Positions 25,521-38,487 of a stretch of DNA of 64,000 nt are shown one piece after another. The notes under the pieces were generated by a model. It was given only the letters and a program-made list of their open reading frames with translations, did no database searches and was not told the origin of the DNA. The DNA lies in the NCBI GenBank assembly GCA_018873245.2, contig JAEMBT020000004.1, forward strand, positions 5,132,573 through 5,196,572. Direction: 5' to 3'. The position numbers and the translations under genes are program-made. Position 1 is the first letter of the stretch. Every line of letters begins with the position of its first letter. The DNA is from Archegozetes longisetosus (taxonomy: Eukaryota > Arthropoda > Arachnida > Sarcoptiformes > Trhypochthoniidae).

Positions 25521-26805
25521 TGACATTAAAAAGGAGTGAATGTTAAATAGAATATAATACAATTATAAATTTATACATAATTAGTTAATGATATAAACTT
25601 AAAATACTTGGCACAAATACATTATATTAATTATAGCTGTCATTTAAGAGTAATTGTTTCTATTAAACACTTCTATTCTTTTCAATACTTTTTCAATTTT
25701 ATCTTACATTCAATTTAAACAATACTTGATTTCTGTTCGCTTTAGCCTAAATTTGAATAATACAAACACAAAAGTCTAATTAAGTGCGTGCGAACAATAT
25801 GTGCGACAATTAAATGCGACTAAAAAATAATCAAAAAGATTGAGTTAGAAGTTAGTTGCGAAGCTAAATACAATTTCTATAAGAATATTAGATTGAATGT
25901 AAAAATGTATTGTCTATTTTTCTACATTCATTCTTTTGATTAGCAATTCGAGAGTTTAAGCAATGAATTTGAGTGATTGAGCTGACAATCGACTGACTTG
26001 TCACTATAATCTTAAGACCACATTTTCGATAATATAGATTTAGAAACTTATCGCATATAAACCACTAAACTGTATGGAAACGTGAGTAAATTGGCGATAG
26101 AATAGCGTTTCGAACAATTGATTTCCTAAGGTATTACTTGACTCGAGATATGAATTGAACAAAGAAAGTGATGATTTATTGCTAGATAAATATACTTATT
26201 ATATCTATATTTATACTATTGATTTCAATGTCAGAAATAATTCAAACTCATTGCTGAAACAGAAGGTGAAGTCGCGGTAAAAAAGGTAGAAATTTTTTGG
26301 AAAAATTTCTTCAAAAAATCATTAAATACTTGAATGATTTTATCAAATAATAGCTGAAACTAAGGAGACGTTATTAGAAATTAGCTTATCTTTTCTTTCA
26401 ATCTTTCATAATATATTATTATTGTTGCAATTTTTCATACAATCCACGCATTGATGACGTAATGCCGAAGGAATTTCTTTGAGTTTCACTTATCACATAT
26501 TGAAAAACTTGTTTCCGAAATCAATGTTAAACACTTGACTGGAAGACGTTTCGGTTGAACACATCACATATCGAATCAGAACAGAACACACACACAGTCA
26601 TAGGCAAAGCTCGATCATTGAATTCTTTTTCCTTATCTCAAAAATGTAAAGCAAAACAAAGATCTATAAGAATAAGACATATTCTGTTTGTTTTGCTGAG
26701 AAGTCATTTCTGAATGAAATAAATATTTAGTGAAACCGGAAAAACGGCACACAAGACAGCGTTTACTGTATTGTATGTAATCTATGATTGTACGTAAAAA
26801 TGTGA

Positions 26806-29800
26806 TCACAGTCTTTGTCGCAGATAAAGCACTGATAGATTTATTAAAATAGTCCATAATATTAATGATGATGAAAACGATGACTTGACTGATGAGTCTT
26901 TTGACATGAAAGGTATGTTTGGCTTTGGAGACTTTGGCCAATTCGAAGACTTTCCTGGATTGGTCTCTTGATCAACAGTCCAATATGGCATTCGTGGCGT
27001 CGATGGACTAAAGTAAATGTCATCAGTTGCACCATTCACATTATTATGAGGTGAATTATAATCACTATCGTCTGGCCCATAACCACTACCAGAACCACTA
27101 CCAGAGCTATCTATATCTGTGTTGTCGGCTTTAATTAACGAAATTCATTAGAAATTTAATCAATCGGCTTTCAAAATAATTTGGTTCTAATTAAATAATT
27201 AGATTTAAAACAAGACTTACAATTGTCGACCCAATCTACATCTTGACCATTATATGCATAATTTAATTTTGTTGTTATTAATTTCAATGTCAACATTTGC
27301 TGATTGATGATAGCATTATGTCGTGTGGTCTCTAAATTCAACTCAGGATTACTTTTATGTCCATCTCCTTTAGTATCGATTTCATATCTGCACGAATCAA
27401 ATAACGGAAAATATAAGTCAATAATACTTAGAACTAAGACCTATTCTTGAGAAAAGGAAGCAAAGGAAGCAAAGCAAAGCAAATATGGAAAGTATAATAG
27501 AAGTGGCAATCGTGCAAATTCGCAAGCATAACAAAATTGATTATGTCTATAAACAAATACATACACAGCAATGTCTGATCCATTGAAACAGCCCTTATTA
27601 TCGGGAGTCGCAGTTGGAGTCGAGACGTGTTGAGGAGAGCATAGAGTTTGTGGCAGTTTTGTCCAAAATCCTTTAGTGCGCTTAATTTTCTTTTTAATAT
27701 CTTCTATAAGCCGATCCATAGCGGTTGCTGCTGCAGTCGTAGGATTTGCTACGAAGGGCTGTTGAGGAAATTTGAAAGATTCATCCGAATTGATATCCCT
27801 CGTCTCGCGTTTAGACTCTATGCGTGGCTTACCACACGCTTCAAATAACTGCCAATATAAATAAAAGCATAAATATGCATGAGTCCATCTAAAAATATCA
27901 ATCAAACTAAACATTGCATGTAAGAACATACCTTTTGCGAAACAGCAACCCCGTTCTCTTGAAAGTTCATAATTGCTTCTGATATCTTAATATCAATCGG
28001 ATCCACAACTGACTCAATATTGAATGAAGTCTCTAAACGGGTTGCTAAAAGTATCAGAGCGTCAATATAGTTATTCCACTCTTTGTCCAATTCCGCGTGA
28101 AATGCAAGACATCCTTTCATAACATTGAGGCAATAATTAGCACAAGGCTTCAAATCATTAGAACCCTGACATTGAGGGCAATACGACATCTTCATTAAGG
28201 CTTTGTTACAATCGGGTGAGACGGGTATCTATTTATTGAAATAACAGATAGTATGAATATAACTATAGAAAACTACTGTTTGTAAAATCAATAGCGAAAG
28301 TTGTTTTTAAGTTGTTTTACTGAAAGCGAAAAACAAAAAACAGCAAAAAAACAACTTTTGTTTTAAGACTTACTTCCATAATATTTTTTATAACATCTTT
28401 TCCATTACTCAATGCCTGCACAAAAGTTCGCGTGGCTATGAAAGACCTCTTTATCTCAACTGTCAATTTTTTAGGCACATCACCGAATGGCTTCAATTCG
28501 TCCATATGTTTACTAATACAGTTGAGGTATTTCTCGTCGAATTTGTACTGAGAGTTCAATACTTGAAACATTTTTTGGTAGAGTCTATGAAAGAACGTGT
28601 CGAGTGCCTCAGATAGATCTACCCCACCAGTACTATAATAACGCTCTAAGTCTTGAAACATATCAGTGAATATTGAAGAATGCCTCTCGTATAGCAAACC
28701 ATAAGTTTGTAAAAACATCTGATGGAAATCTCTTTTCGAAGATTTTAATAATTCCCGAAAAAATTCTGCATAAATAAAATCGTTTTGAAATTCTCAAAAT
28801 CAAAATCACTTCAGTTCAGTCATATATTTATATTTCGATTTACATTCAAGTCATAATTGAACGAGCAAAATATGGGGAAAATAATTGATCTAGAATGTTT
28901 TTCATTCGTGTTGGTTTGAATTAACTGAGAATAAAAGTTGGGCAAAATAACGAAAACAGAAGTGAGTTAGTAAAGAAAGCCTGTAAAGAAAGCATGTAAA
29001 GAATAGATGCTTTGACGGAGGATTTGTGTTGATTTCCGGTCAGTAGTTTAGAGATTGAGAATGAATATTAATGGAATGGCTTCGAAAAAGTGTGTCATTC
29101 TCTGAAGGAGTGACATGAAATATTTTTCTCGTTAAATAGAAATGAGGTCTAGTAAAGATTGAGCTTAAGAGGAGCTTTAAACTTTAAGAGTAACTACACA
29201 TGAAATAAATTTCACTTTCATTAGATTGTGTTATTTGATAGTTTAAGGGCAAAATAAATTCAAAAACTTTTATAAGAGCTGATAAATGATAATAAATGGT
29301 TAAAATGGATGCCAGCTAGAAACAAATTAGAGGATAATAAGATTATAAGAAGTGAAAAAAATGTAGTATTCTCGACATTTTCGACAATAATTGAGGCACA
29401 CAAGGGCCTGTGGACATAACGTGATGGGAAGAGCTTATATTCGGCGATTTTCCATTCAAGCGCATTTAACGCTGGAATTCCTTAGCTTTATGTATAGCGC
29501 ATACCTACTAATACATACCAGCACATACCTACCAATACATACCTGTAAATAGTTTTCTTTCATCAAACAACTATATAGTAAGGAATGCAAACAAAATGTT
29601 CACTTTAATGCATTTGAATAGCGAATCACTACTTATAACCGCTTCCCTTCATGTCCAGAGGTCATACTATGTCAAAATGTTTGCTAAAACTTGAAACTAG
29701 CTTCAACTTTAAGCTATAATATTCATCTTAATAATAGAAATACTACACATTTTAAGCTTCTTCTCTTTCTATTGATTCATCAATAATACGGTTGAGTTCA

Positions 29801-31663
29801 TTTTAATCAAATTTGTCTTCTCCTAAATCAATATTTTATTTTAAGATCTAGTACTCTGAATATGGATTGGAATGAACCAGTATCAATTAAGAGAATGTAA
29901 CACGATTTTAGCAAAGCCTTAAACAGAGTTTTAAAACATTAGTAATCGATTTTAAGAACACTTATGACCAAATATTTTAGATTGAAGAGAACTAGATTTG
30001 TGAACATCTCTCTACATTTGTCTACACTCCTCTACAGTCTTAAACATTCTTGCATTTTGGCAACAGATTTATCAAAATAAAAAACTAGATTTTGGGACAA
30101 GTAGAAAAACTCGCACTAAAAATGCAGTAAAACACTAGTAAAATATTGATTTAAATTATTTCTATTCATTATTTGAACCATTGTTAGCTTTGTTTTATAG
30201 CAACATAAAACTAAGCAAATATTGCAACTTCAAATCTGTTTCTATTAGATCACAAACTAAATTTTCAATTAATCAATACACAAGCCCTTCCATTTGTGTA
30301 ACGTTTAGGAAATGTGCTTTTCACTTTAATTCAATCACCGGCAACTCCACTTTTAGGCCTTAAGAGTTGGCCAAATAATATCAAACGTAAAAATTGAGTA
30401 ATATTTAGGGTGAAGTAATTTGACTGCAAGAGTTGGGCAGTGCAGTTAATTCCGGAAAATGGTATTATAATAAATAAATAAAAGATAAATAGCTTACAGA
30501 GAGTATAAACAAAAAAATTGTTGTGAGAACGGAATAGTGATATGATTAGGGTTTTGTTAGTATAAAAGTTAGTATAATATACTCGCAATTGTTAATACTA
30601 AACAAGTTTGAATACACGGCAATACTGGAATGCTTTCTATTTAACATTTTTTTTTTAAAGACTTTGCAGTTTGGACTCCGCTTTAGTTTATCCTCAAGTC
30701 TATAATATTTGCTTCAATTTTCTGTCAGATAACACATCAGATCTAATACGACATAAGAGTAGTCGATATGAGTATTTGTAATACATATCAGCATTTCATA
30801 TTCAATACAGTATTCGCTCAAATCCTTAAGGCTTTTGTGATCATTCAGATGATTGTTAAGCACTTTATGTTTTGTTTGTTCGCTTCCACTCTTTCAAAGT
30901 TCTGAAATTATTTTTATGTGTAGACCATTTTCTGTAAGTTATTTGATGTTTTCTTAGAGAACTTGTTATTTAGTTGAGTAACTTTTATCTTATGTGAAAT
31001 AACTTTGGTTTCGCTCAATATACCTCGACTTTCTAAAACACAAACTAATCAATTTTACAGCATTTCCAATCTAATTATCTCAAAATGCTTATAACTCAAT
31101 AACTAATTTCGAGCAATATCTAATCAATTGAGTGATAATTAGAGTTGAATTGATTTTAGTAAATTTAGTGTAAATGAAGAAAATATGTGACTGCAAACAT
31201 GAAAATGTGATCGTTAACATGTCACTTATAGTAAAACACACACCAAAAAGCGGTCACTAATTCAATGAAATAAAAATTCAGTACAAGTACAAGCCAATAA
31301 TATTCGGTCTAACATTGATTGGCTTTCATAATGAAATAATAATTAATTAATAATTAGAGACAATGTTTGATGTGGGCGTTGGTCACAAACTATAGCTTTA
31401 AATGAATTTGTTTGTACTCGTATTGAACACAAGACTAACTAAACTATAAAACCAATTAAATTAATAACAATGAGTGACATACCATCAAATTTTTGCGTCC
31501 TTGCGGCCAAAACAGTTCTGATTTCAGTTATCGCTTCCTTCAAAGAATTGTCAAATTCTTGTCTGGAATTAGTGTTGAGTTTATGTTCAACTGGTGTTGG
31601 ATTACATGTTACTAATTGTTGACAAAACACTAATAACTCTATAGTAATAAAAATATAAAACAT
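26806..31663 (-). CDS. dlp: Dally-like glypican (GPC4/6 class), 5' end not settled
   Basis: GPI-anchored heparan-sulfate proteoglycan that shapes Hedgehog, Wnt and FGF signalling at the cell surface. Exons on the minus strand: 31638-31483, 28765-28374, 28228-27932, 27848-27565, 27387-27221 and 27128-26806, all phase-consistent. Family markers in order are [106 protein letters not shown], and [10 protein letters not shown] as the glycosaminoglycan attachment site. A hydrophobic tail ([17 protein letters not shown]) serves the GPI signal. Twelve of the 14 conserved cysteines are visible. The first exon either starts at ATG 31663, giving a poor signal peptide, or is an internal exon from 31638 behind a good acceptor, with the signal-peptide exon further upstream and unseen. 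Confidence 0.92.
29490..29542. repeat. Imperfect tandem repeat inside glypican intron
   Basis: CATACCTAC, AATACATACC and CACATACCTACC-type words recur several times over about 50 bp, inside the 2.7-kb intron 28766-31482. Otherwise I see nothing in that intron. Confidence 0.55.
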
Positions 31664-31944
31664 TTTTGTGATCAAATTGAAAAACAATTCAAATAATAAA
31701 TAAGAAATAATGATTAAAAGACATAAAAAGTGGAGATGTATTTGAGTTTGCGAGACATGGCTTGAGAGCTACTCATACACTGATCACAAGCACTAAGTCG
31801 TGATTCACTTGAGAGAGGAGTCCGACGACTGCGCGATAAACACTTCTTTCTTAACTATTGGCTCCACTCACAAAGAGATCGTTCAAATACTTAATAACGC
31901 AACGCCAAAGCGAGAGGGCTTCAAATGTTTAGCATAACTAAATA

Positions 31945-32498
31945 CAGTTTACCCTGCTTATAGACAACTTGTCTACAACCGGCATTGCCCATATCTAAAC
32001 TCTTTAACGTATAATTTCATTTTCCGGCGCTTAAGAAGACTTCTTAACAGCTTAGTTTACCTAAATCCAAGTTACTAGAAACTGGGCTCTCCTATAACTG
32101 AGTTACCAGCAACCGGGTCTGAGTGCATTAGTTCTGTCTCATTTTAGTCACTAAAGCGTTAATTAGCAGCTAATTGGATTTAATATAGAGCTAACAATTA
32201 GCGGATCGTTATTTGGCTGTGAGATAGAGTTCATGAAAGCAATGTTAATATAGATAATGGATTTTCATTGATATATTAACGCGAAAGTATTGTAGAAGTT
32301 AAGCGCTTCTTATAATACGGTCCGATCCAACTGTTGGCAACTCGGTTATAGGCAAGCCCAGTTGCCAGTGAATCATTTCTTAAATACCATTTTAAGCTAG
32401 ACAATTCAATGTGTTAAAGCATTTGGACATGGACAACCCCGGTTATAAGCAACTTATTTCCTACGCACTGATCAATTGCCCACAACCGGATCAGACTG
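31945..32498. mobile_element. Tigger/pogo-like non-autonomous element
   Basis: 554 bp flanked by TA (31943-31944 and 32499-32500). The left end is CAGTTTACCCTGCTTATAG; the right end reverse-complemented is CAGTCTGATCCGGTTGTGG, so the inverted repeats are weak apart from CAGT. The interior repeats related motifs in both directions (ACTGGGCTCTCCTATAACTG, GGTTATAGGCAAGCCCAGTT, CCGGTTATAAGCAACTT), a common pattern in Tigger-type miniature elements. No transposase frame. Confidence 0.65.
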
Positions 32499-34789
32499 TA
32501 TACCGAAAGGAAACTGAAATTTTTGTGAGTGGTCTGACAGGAAATGCTTTATTACTGAAGGGATCATAATCTTGAACTCTAACTTATCAATAAAACATAT
32601 GATTTGCTTCTCTAAGAGCTTTCAGTATTTTTTGCCAATATTTAACTTAAATATGACACAATACAGGTTGTATAATATACAAAACATATACTACAGTAAA
32701 ATGTAACTGAAAAATTGATTCAATAATAAGATATTTGAAATATTTTGCATTCTTCAGAGTTGGGTTTAGTTGGAAAGCTCTTATAGTCGTGAGTGAGAAC
32801 TGAGTTGTTTCTCACTGCTTCTAAAGTATGCCAGTTTTGGCACAAGTGATGATTCTTTATTTATTAGTTTTAATAGCTATTGTTTACACTTGAAACGTTT
32901 ACACTCTTTTTAATTTATTTTTCAAATTTCTTCAATAGAAAACTAGTTTTTCTCTTTAAATTCTCATTTAATTCTTCATTACTAATAAAGTTTATTTGTT
33001 TTACCAAAACTTATCTGTCATTATGTATCAATTAATTAGTTATTAAAACTTCGATTTCTTGTGAACAGACACTTCTTGAAGAGGTTTGTGAGCAGTAAAA
33101 TAAAATTTATGGCACAGTTATTAATCTGGAAAGTATTGTAAATGCTTCAAGCTTGTCAAAGGAGCAAATATGAGTCTTTGTTAACTACATCCTGTTTGTT
33201 AATCTTCCGTTCAAAGCTTTATTCAAATGCTTTCAATATTCCGAACACTTATATAAATTCAAATCTAAATTAATTCAATTTTAAATTAGTTCAGCTTTAC
33301 TTAAATTCTTCATTCAATAGAATAGAATTACAACTTATCCATTGATCAAAAGACTTTACAATTGAAAAAATACGGCATTTAAGTTGAATATAAATGGCTT
33401 GAACGAAGTGCTTGTGAATCTTTTGAATTTCAATTTCCACTTGATTGGTACCTCCAAGGAAATTTGAATCACACAAGGAATCAGTGTTTCTCATGTAATT
33501 CTCGTGATTATTTGCGATTTAAGAATTTATTCAGAATTTTTCGAAAATGTCAATAAGAGAATTTAATGATTTAAGAACTCAAAATTGAACGGCAGATGGT
33601 AAATTTGAAATAAAAATCTAACCTGTGATCATAGCACTATAAGTGAGAGTTAGCTATGAACAAGAAAACTGTTGATTAATTTTGATCAATCATAGCAATC
33701 ATATCTAATAATTATAGAAACTAAATCATTCGTTGTATGATCTGACAGTAATTGACGGATAAGAATAGTTGTGTCACAAACATGTCCTTTACACCTGATC
33801 AAACAGAATAGATATAGAGTTTTCCAAAATTAAATCTTTATTGAGAAAAGTTTCGCTGTCGACAAATTAAAAGGCAAATTTAAAAATAAGGAAATTTGAT
33901 TCAATTTTATATCCTTTTCAATCATAAAGGTATTAAAGTTTAACCTTGATGCGTTCGGAATCAGGTCGAGTAGAAAAATATTTTGATTTCTTTCTGAATG
34001 AATTATTGAACAGTAATTGGTTAAGAGAAATGTCTCTTCTAGTTGAGCCAAGGTACTGTAATAAATCACTATTGGAAAAAGAAACATCAGTAGTTTTGAT
34101 GTAAAATGAGTTAATTAGTATTCGAGATATCTATCACTTATTTTCAAGTATTTTTATAAGACTTTAATTGAAATAATCAATTAGGCTTTTAAATGTCATG
34201 TCTGAATGACATCTAAATGTAGCAAATATTGTATTTATGGCTTATATTTTGATAAAATGAATGATAAAATGAGATCATAAAAATAATGAGAAAATTAATA
34301 TGTATCGAAGAAACAGTTTTCTGCATCAACAAACAAGTCATCTAGGGGTTCAAATTATGACAAAGTTTTTTAGCATGCTCAAGCTTAAGCTGAGCCTTAT
34401 TTTCAACATTAAAATTGATCGAAGCTTTTAAAGTGAAAGATTAAGAGTTTCACCTTTGTATACAACCCTTAAGTTAAATCCGTAAATGTAATATTCTCAA
34501 TCCATTAATAGCACGTCCGGTTTGAGCTCAATCCGATTTTAGATAGCAGTCTTCTTCACAAACTAAAATTTTAATCCTTTCAAAAACTTGGAATAATTCT
34601 AATAATAATTCTCTATTTTCTGTTTAGCTCTATTTTTAGATCTACAAGTAGTTAATGTAGTATTAATCAAACTCTAAGGTACTGTATGTAAACTTTTTCC
34701 TAATTCATTACTGTTTGTCATGGTATTGTTAATGAGATTATTTAGTCGAATATTTCATTTTATATTAGTCGGAATAAGTGTTTCGCATT

Positions 34790-35160
34790 TCAAGTGTGGG
34801 TTTGCGTGAGTTTGGAAAGTATTTTTAGTTTTAAACAATCTGCATGTACAGGTGTTTTTGTTAATTCTGTCTCTATTGAAGAGGCACACAGCCAGGTTTT
34901 ATCTGGGAGAGGGTTAAAAGTCTCAAATAAAACACTTAGCATTAAAATATCTTTTAATTTTTCATCATACGTTTCATTAGCGTAATCAGTAATAAATAAC
35001 CAATTGATGCGCCAAATAGATACGGTTTCAAAGTGTTTTAGCAACACTTTTTCGACACAGACCTACACTTAAATATTGGAGGACTCCAGCCACCTATCCT
35101 CGTTAGCTACGACCATGCTTTTGAATTCAAATTCTCAACCGTGATTAATCTCTGGGATAA
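34790..35160 (-). mobile_element. Fragment of a Tigger-like element
   Basis: Minus-strand sequence here shares a recognisable block with 57440-57663. On the plus strand GATGCGCCAAATAGATACGG (35007) corresponds to GATGCACCAAATAAATACGG (57509), followed by similar but diverged sequence on both sides. The copy at 57 kb ends in a CAGTAAAACCTC terminal repeat, which identifies the family. An 85-residue open frame (35047-34790) crosses it, but I see no transposase motif. Confidence 0.5.
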
Positions 35161-37299
35161 ATGCAACAAAGAAACAAAGTTTATAATTATATTTTTTATA
35201 AATTATATAATTGAAAATGTCAAAAAATAATTAGAGATATGGTAATATACTCATTAGAATATTAAACACTTATTTGATTAGTAACATTAGTGATTACTCT
35301 TGCAAAAAGCCTCTAATTGTAAGATAGTTAGCAAGAGGAAAGTTAATTTTGAAATTACTGAAACAAAATAAATGGTGGGAGAGTGAAAAGATGTAGACTA
35401 TTTTAATGTTTGGAACTAGAAAGTTTATAGAAATGTTAGGTCATTTAGAAGGTTAACAAATGTTTAAAAGTACAAGTGCAGAAAGAAGTCTTACTAATTA
35501 GCATAAAATATAATTCTAAAAAGAATGACAAAGGCAAATAGTTTATTATTTTAACCTTGAATTAATTATAGATAATTCACTGTTCAGTGTGAACATTTCT
35601 GCTAACTTAAACCAAGTCATAGGCATAAGGGTGAAAAGTAGAAAATTCAAAATGATAATAATGCTTTGTCATGAATCCCATTATCAACATATCTTTTACT
35701 CGTAATGAATTCTTTTGCTGGTAATCAATTTCCTACTGGTTAAGAGTAACTCTACTTCTTTCAATATCACACTTTTTCAGTCTCTTTCCCATGGAATTGA
35801 AAACAGTAATTAAGTTGAGATCACGTCAAAATAAGGATTGACAACCATCTATGAATGATTATATTGATTAGAGAAAATTTTGCACAAATGTGCATTCACA
35901 AGTTAGTGACATGAATAAGCAATGAACCTTAAAACAATTATAATTGATTAATTCAATTGGAAGCGCCAACATTTGTATTGAAACAGCAGAGCAAATTCAA
36001 ATTATTCAAATAGATCAGTTAGATTATGGTTTAAGCTTGCATTTCAGACACATTACTCTCTATTTTGACGCAAGTCATAAATACCTAGCAATAGATGTTA
36101 AGTACCTGTAGATTGATAATTACAGAGTAGATGCTTCTATAAAAAGACATGTAACTAAAACTAGAAAATTGATCATTTGACGATCTGCTAACTAGAATAT
36201 AAAGGCTGTCGCAATGAATAACTTTCGAAATAAACTTACTAAATATAGCTTATGAAATTTGAAAAATATTACCCCTTATACTTGAAGTAAGGTAATATGT
36301 TATAATACTTGATTTCTTATAGAATAAAACAATAGAATTAGATTTCAAAACACTTATGAATCATAATTTATTATATTTACAACTACTATTGCTTGTTAAT
36401 GGTAAAAACATCAGGAAAGTTTGACGAATAAGCTCTGCTGTTTCCTCATACTAAAAAATATTAAAGTGGAAAACAAAAAGAAAGATCCCGAAAAGTTGTA
36501 TCCATGCACACCAATGACATGATGAATCGATCGAGAATCAATGTTTACACACGCCAACGGTAGCATTGACTAAGTTTTAATACTTATCAAAGTGAACCAA
36601 AAGGTTAAGGTAAGTAAATATGTAAAACTCTACTGTATAGTTGAAATATTGAGCAGAATAATGATTCGGTCATTGCCGGCATCATTGAATAGTTCTTTTA
36701 AGAACCAGTTTAATAGTGGATCTACACATCTAATAGCGCTTTAGAAGTTACCTCTCGCAGAGATCTGAAAATTTCTCGTCAGACAACTGTTTGAAAAGCT
36801 TTATAATGTAACTAAAAGCTGAAGTCATGAGAGTTTGATTTGTTAGAATATAAATATATAGTGGTATTGATTGTTGTGCGATAGAAGTGGAGGAATTACT
36901 AGCATTAACATCGGATTCGTTGAATAGTTTGCTGTTTGGTTATTAAAACACTAAATGCGTTTATATCGTGTATAAACAGCTGTATTATTTCACCAGTTTT
37001 TTCTTCTTAAATTATAATAACAGTGATGTAGTGCTTGAGAACAATCTTGCGCTTGTCATTCATCAAACAAATTTCAGGTGCGCACAGATCTCTGTTAAGT
37101 GCATCGCTAACAAATGAATAACAAACTTTTACAAATTATACCAACCTTCTTCTCAATATTATAACTGACAGCAAATATGCTCAACATATAAATTAAGTTG
37201 TAATCTATTTATTGTTGAGTCAGTTTTAATTTATGGTTATTTCAATAGTAATTATTTTGATGAAAAAAGGTTTTTATTCTCATCAAACACGTAATTATT

Positions 37300-38487
37300 A
37301 TGTCTGATAAGAACAAATCGATAGGAATGAAGTCATATTCTCACTTATTGTCGGTACAAAATGATATTTCATTTAATCCGTCTCAAGCATCACCACAACA
37401 ATCAACGACTAATCACTGCAACAGTTCATTATTAGCTCCGCCAGAGATGAAGCCAAGAAAATATAGTCTTCCACTCATATATCCCAACCAACTCTCTCCG
37501 AGCGAGTATTTGGAGTCTTCTACAAGAGATGAGAGAAAAAAATCTTCTCCCTCAACATTCTTGGACAGTATAGATTTGAGTTGGCAAAGGAAGCGCTTAT
37601 CTCAAGTCGGCATCGCTGTAAGTCATCATTTATCAGCAACTATCGGTTGGAAGTTGTTGGCCAGTCATAGCGATATTGTTAAACAGTCAAAATGCTTGTG
37701 CTCACGCTTTATTAGATTCAAATTAAGAAAATGCGGTCACGTTCACAAACGATTAAACTTACAAAGAATTAAAAGTATGTGTAGTATAACACTCGATGCG
37801 ACCACTAGTCAGGTAGCCGCTGAACTAAAGTATCTGATACTTGAATTGGAGCGCTCTTATCCTAAACTATACTCAAGTGTCCTCAAGAATATTAGTTCCC
37901 AATCGTTGAAATCAGTTAATGGAGTCCAGTCAGTTTTGCAATCAATAGCCAGAGAATTGTTTCGCAATGACATAACGTGGGCCAGAATTGCAGCGCTTTA
38001 TGCTATTGTCGGTGCATTAGCTGTAGATTGTGTTCAGATCGGTCATCCCGAATACATTATGGCTATTATCGATACTTTCACTGCTTTTGTTGACCGAGAC
38101 ATTGCAGGTGATTATAATGATTAAGTTATGAAGCTTAATGGTGATGAGATTTTATAATTGATTAAAGTTAGATAATTGAGATAATTGTGTGTAATTATGT
38201 TAAATTTCGATATAATGATTATTTATTTATACTGTTTGTTCAATTTTAGGCTGGATCGCACAGCAAGGCGGTTGGGTAAGTTTAATTTTATTAGTTTTAT
38301 CAATCATATTTTTAACATCAACTTTGACGTCATCTTAGCTTCAGTATCAATTTGTGAGAAAATATTTATCTTCTCAGAAATCTATTTTATTCAATTGAGA
38401 ACAATATATCAAAATAAAACTAACTCTCATTGACAATAGGAGTTCAAATTGATTGAAAAGAGAATATATGAAAGTTTGAGGAAATAA
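37300..38487 (+). CDS. BOK: BOK-like Bcl-2 family protein, last exon uncertain
   Basis: A multidomain Bcl-2 protein of the BOK/Debcl/Buffy type, which controls outer mitochondrial membrane integrity or ER stress death. Exon 1 is 37300-38107 and exon 2 38250-38275. A Ser/Pro-rich N-terminus of about 100 residues, longer than human BOK, precedes the helical domain. A BH4-like DIVKQSKCLCSRFIRFKLR is near 125-143, a BH3-like VAAELKYLILELERS at 172-186, and BH1 ELFRNDITWARIAALYAIVG at 219-238. AVDCVQIGHPEYI is at 241-253, and BH2 AGWIAQQGGW at 269-278 spans the exon 1/2 junction. After the exon 2 donor (gtaagt) the usual hydrophobic tail exon is not obvious. The nearest in-phase exon, 38440-38487, adds EFKLIEKRIYESLRK and a stop with no membrane anchor. 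That end is tentative, and the true tail may lie further right. Confidence 0.8.

Larger units (their letters stand above)
21853..26805. other. Gene-poor stretch between PSMB2 and the glypican
   Basis: Nearly 5 kb of AT-rich sequence. The largest frame is a 112-residue minus-strand ORF (24723-24385), similar to nothing I recognise and about the size expected by chance in one such window. The part nearest 26805 is probably glypican 3' UTR. Small repeats (24310-24343, 25471-25518) are listed separately. Confidence 0.6.
31664..37299. other. Gene-poor stretch between glypican and BOK-like gene
   Basis: About 5.6 kb, AT-rich. It probably holds the glypican promoter and possibly its missing first exon (minus strand), plus the BOK-like upstream region. 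The part at 31780-31870 is less AT-rich and could be a leader region. Transposon pieces lie at 31945-32498 and 34790-35160. No frame here resembles a known protein. Confidence 0.5.

Noticed and set aside
36746-36800. Minus-strand donor-like site that could join an ISAR-ending segment to the glypican exon at 31638
   Set aside because: The phase fits and the joined motif faintly resembles the family, but an in-frame stop lies just upstream and there is no signal peptide. Too weak to annotate.
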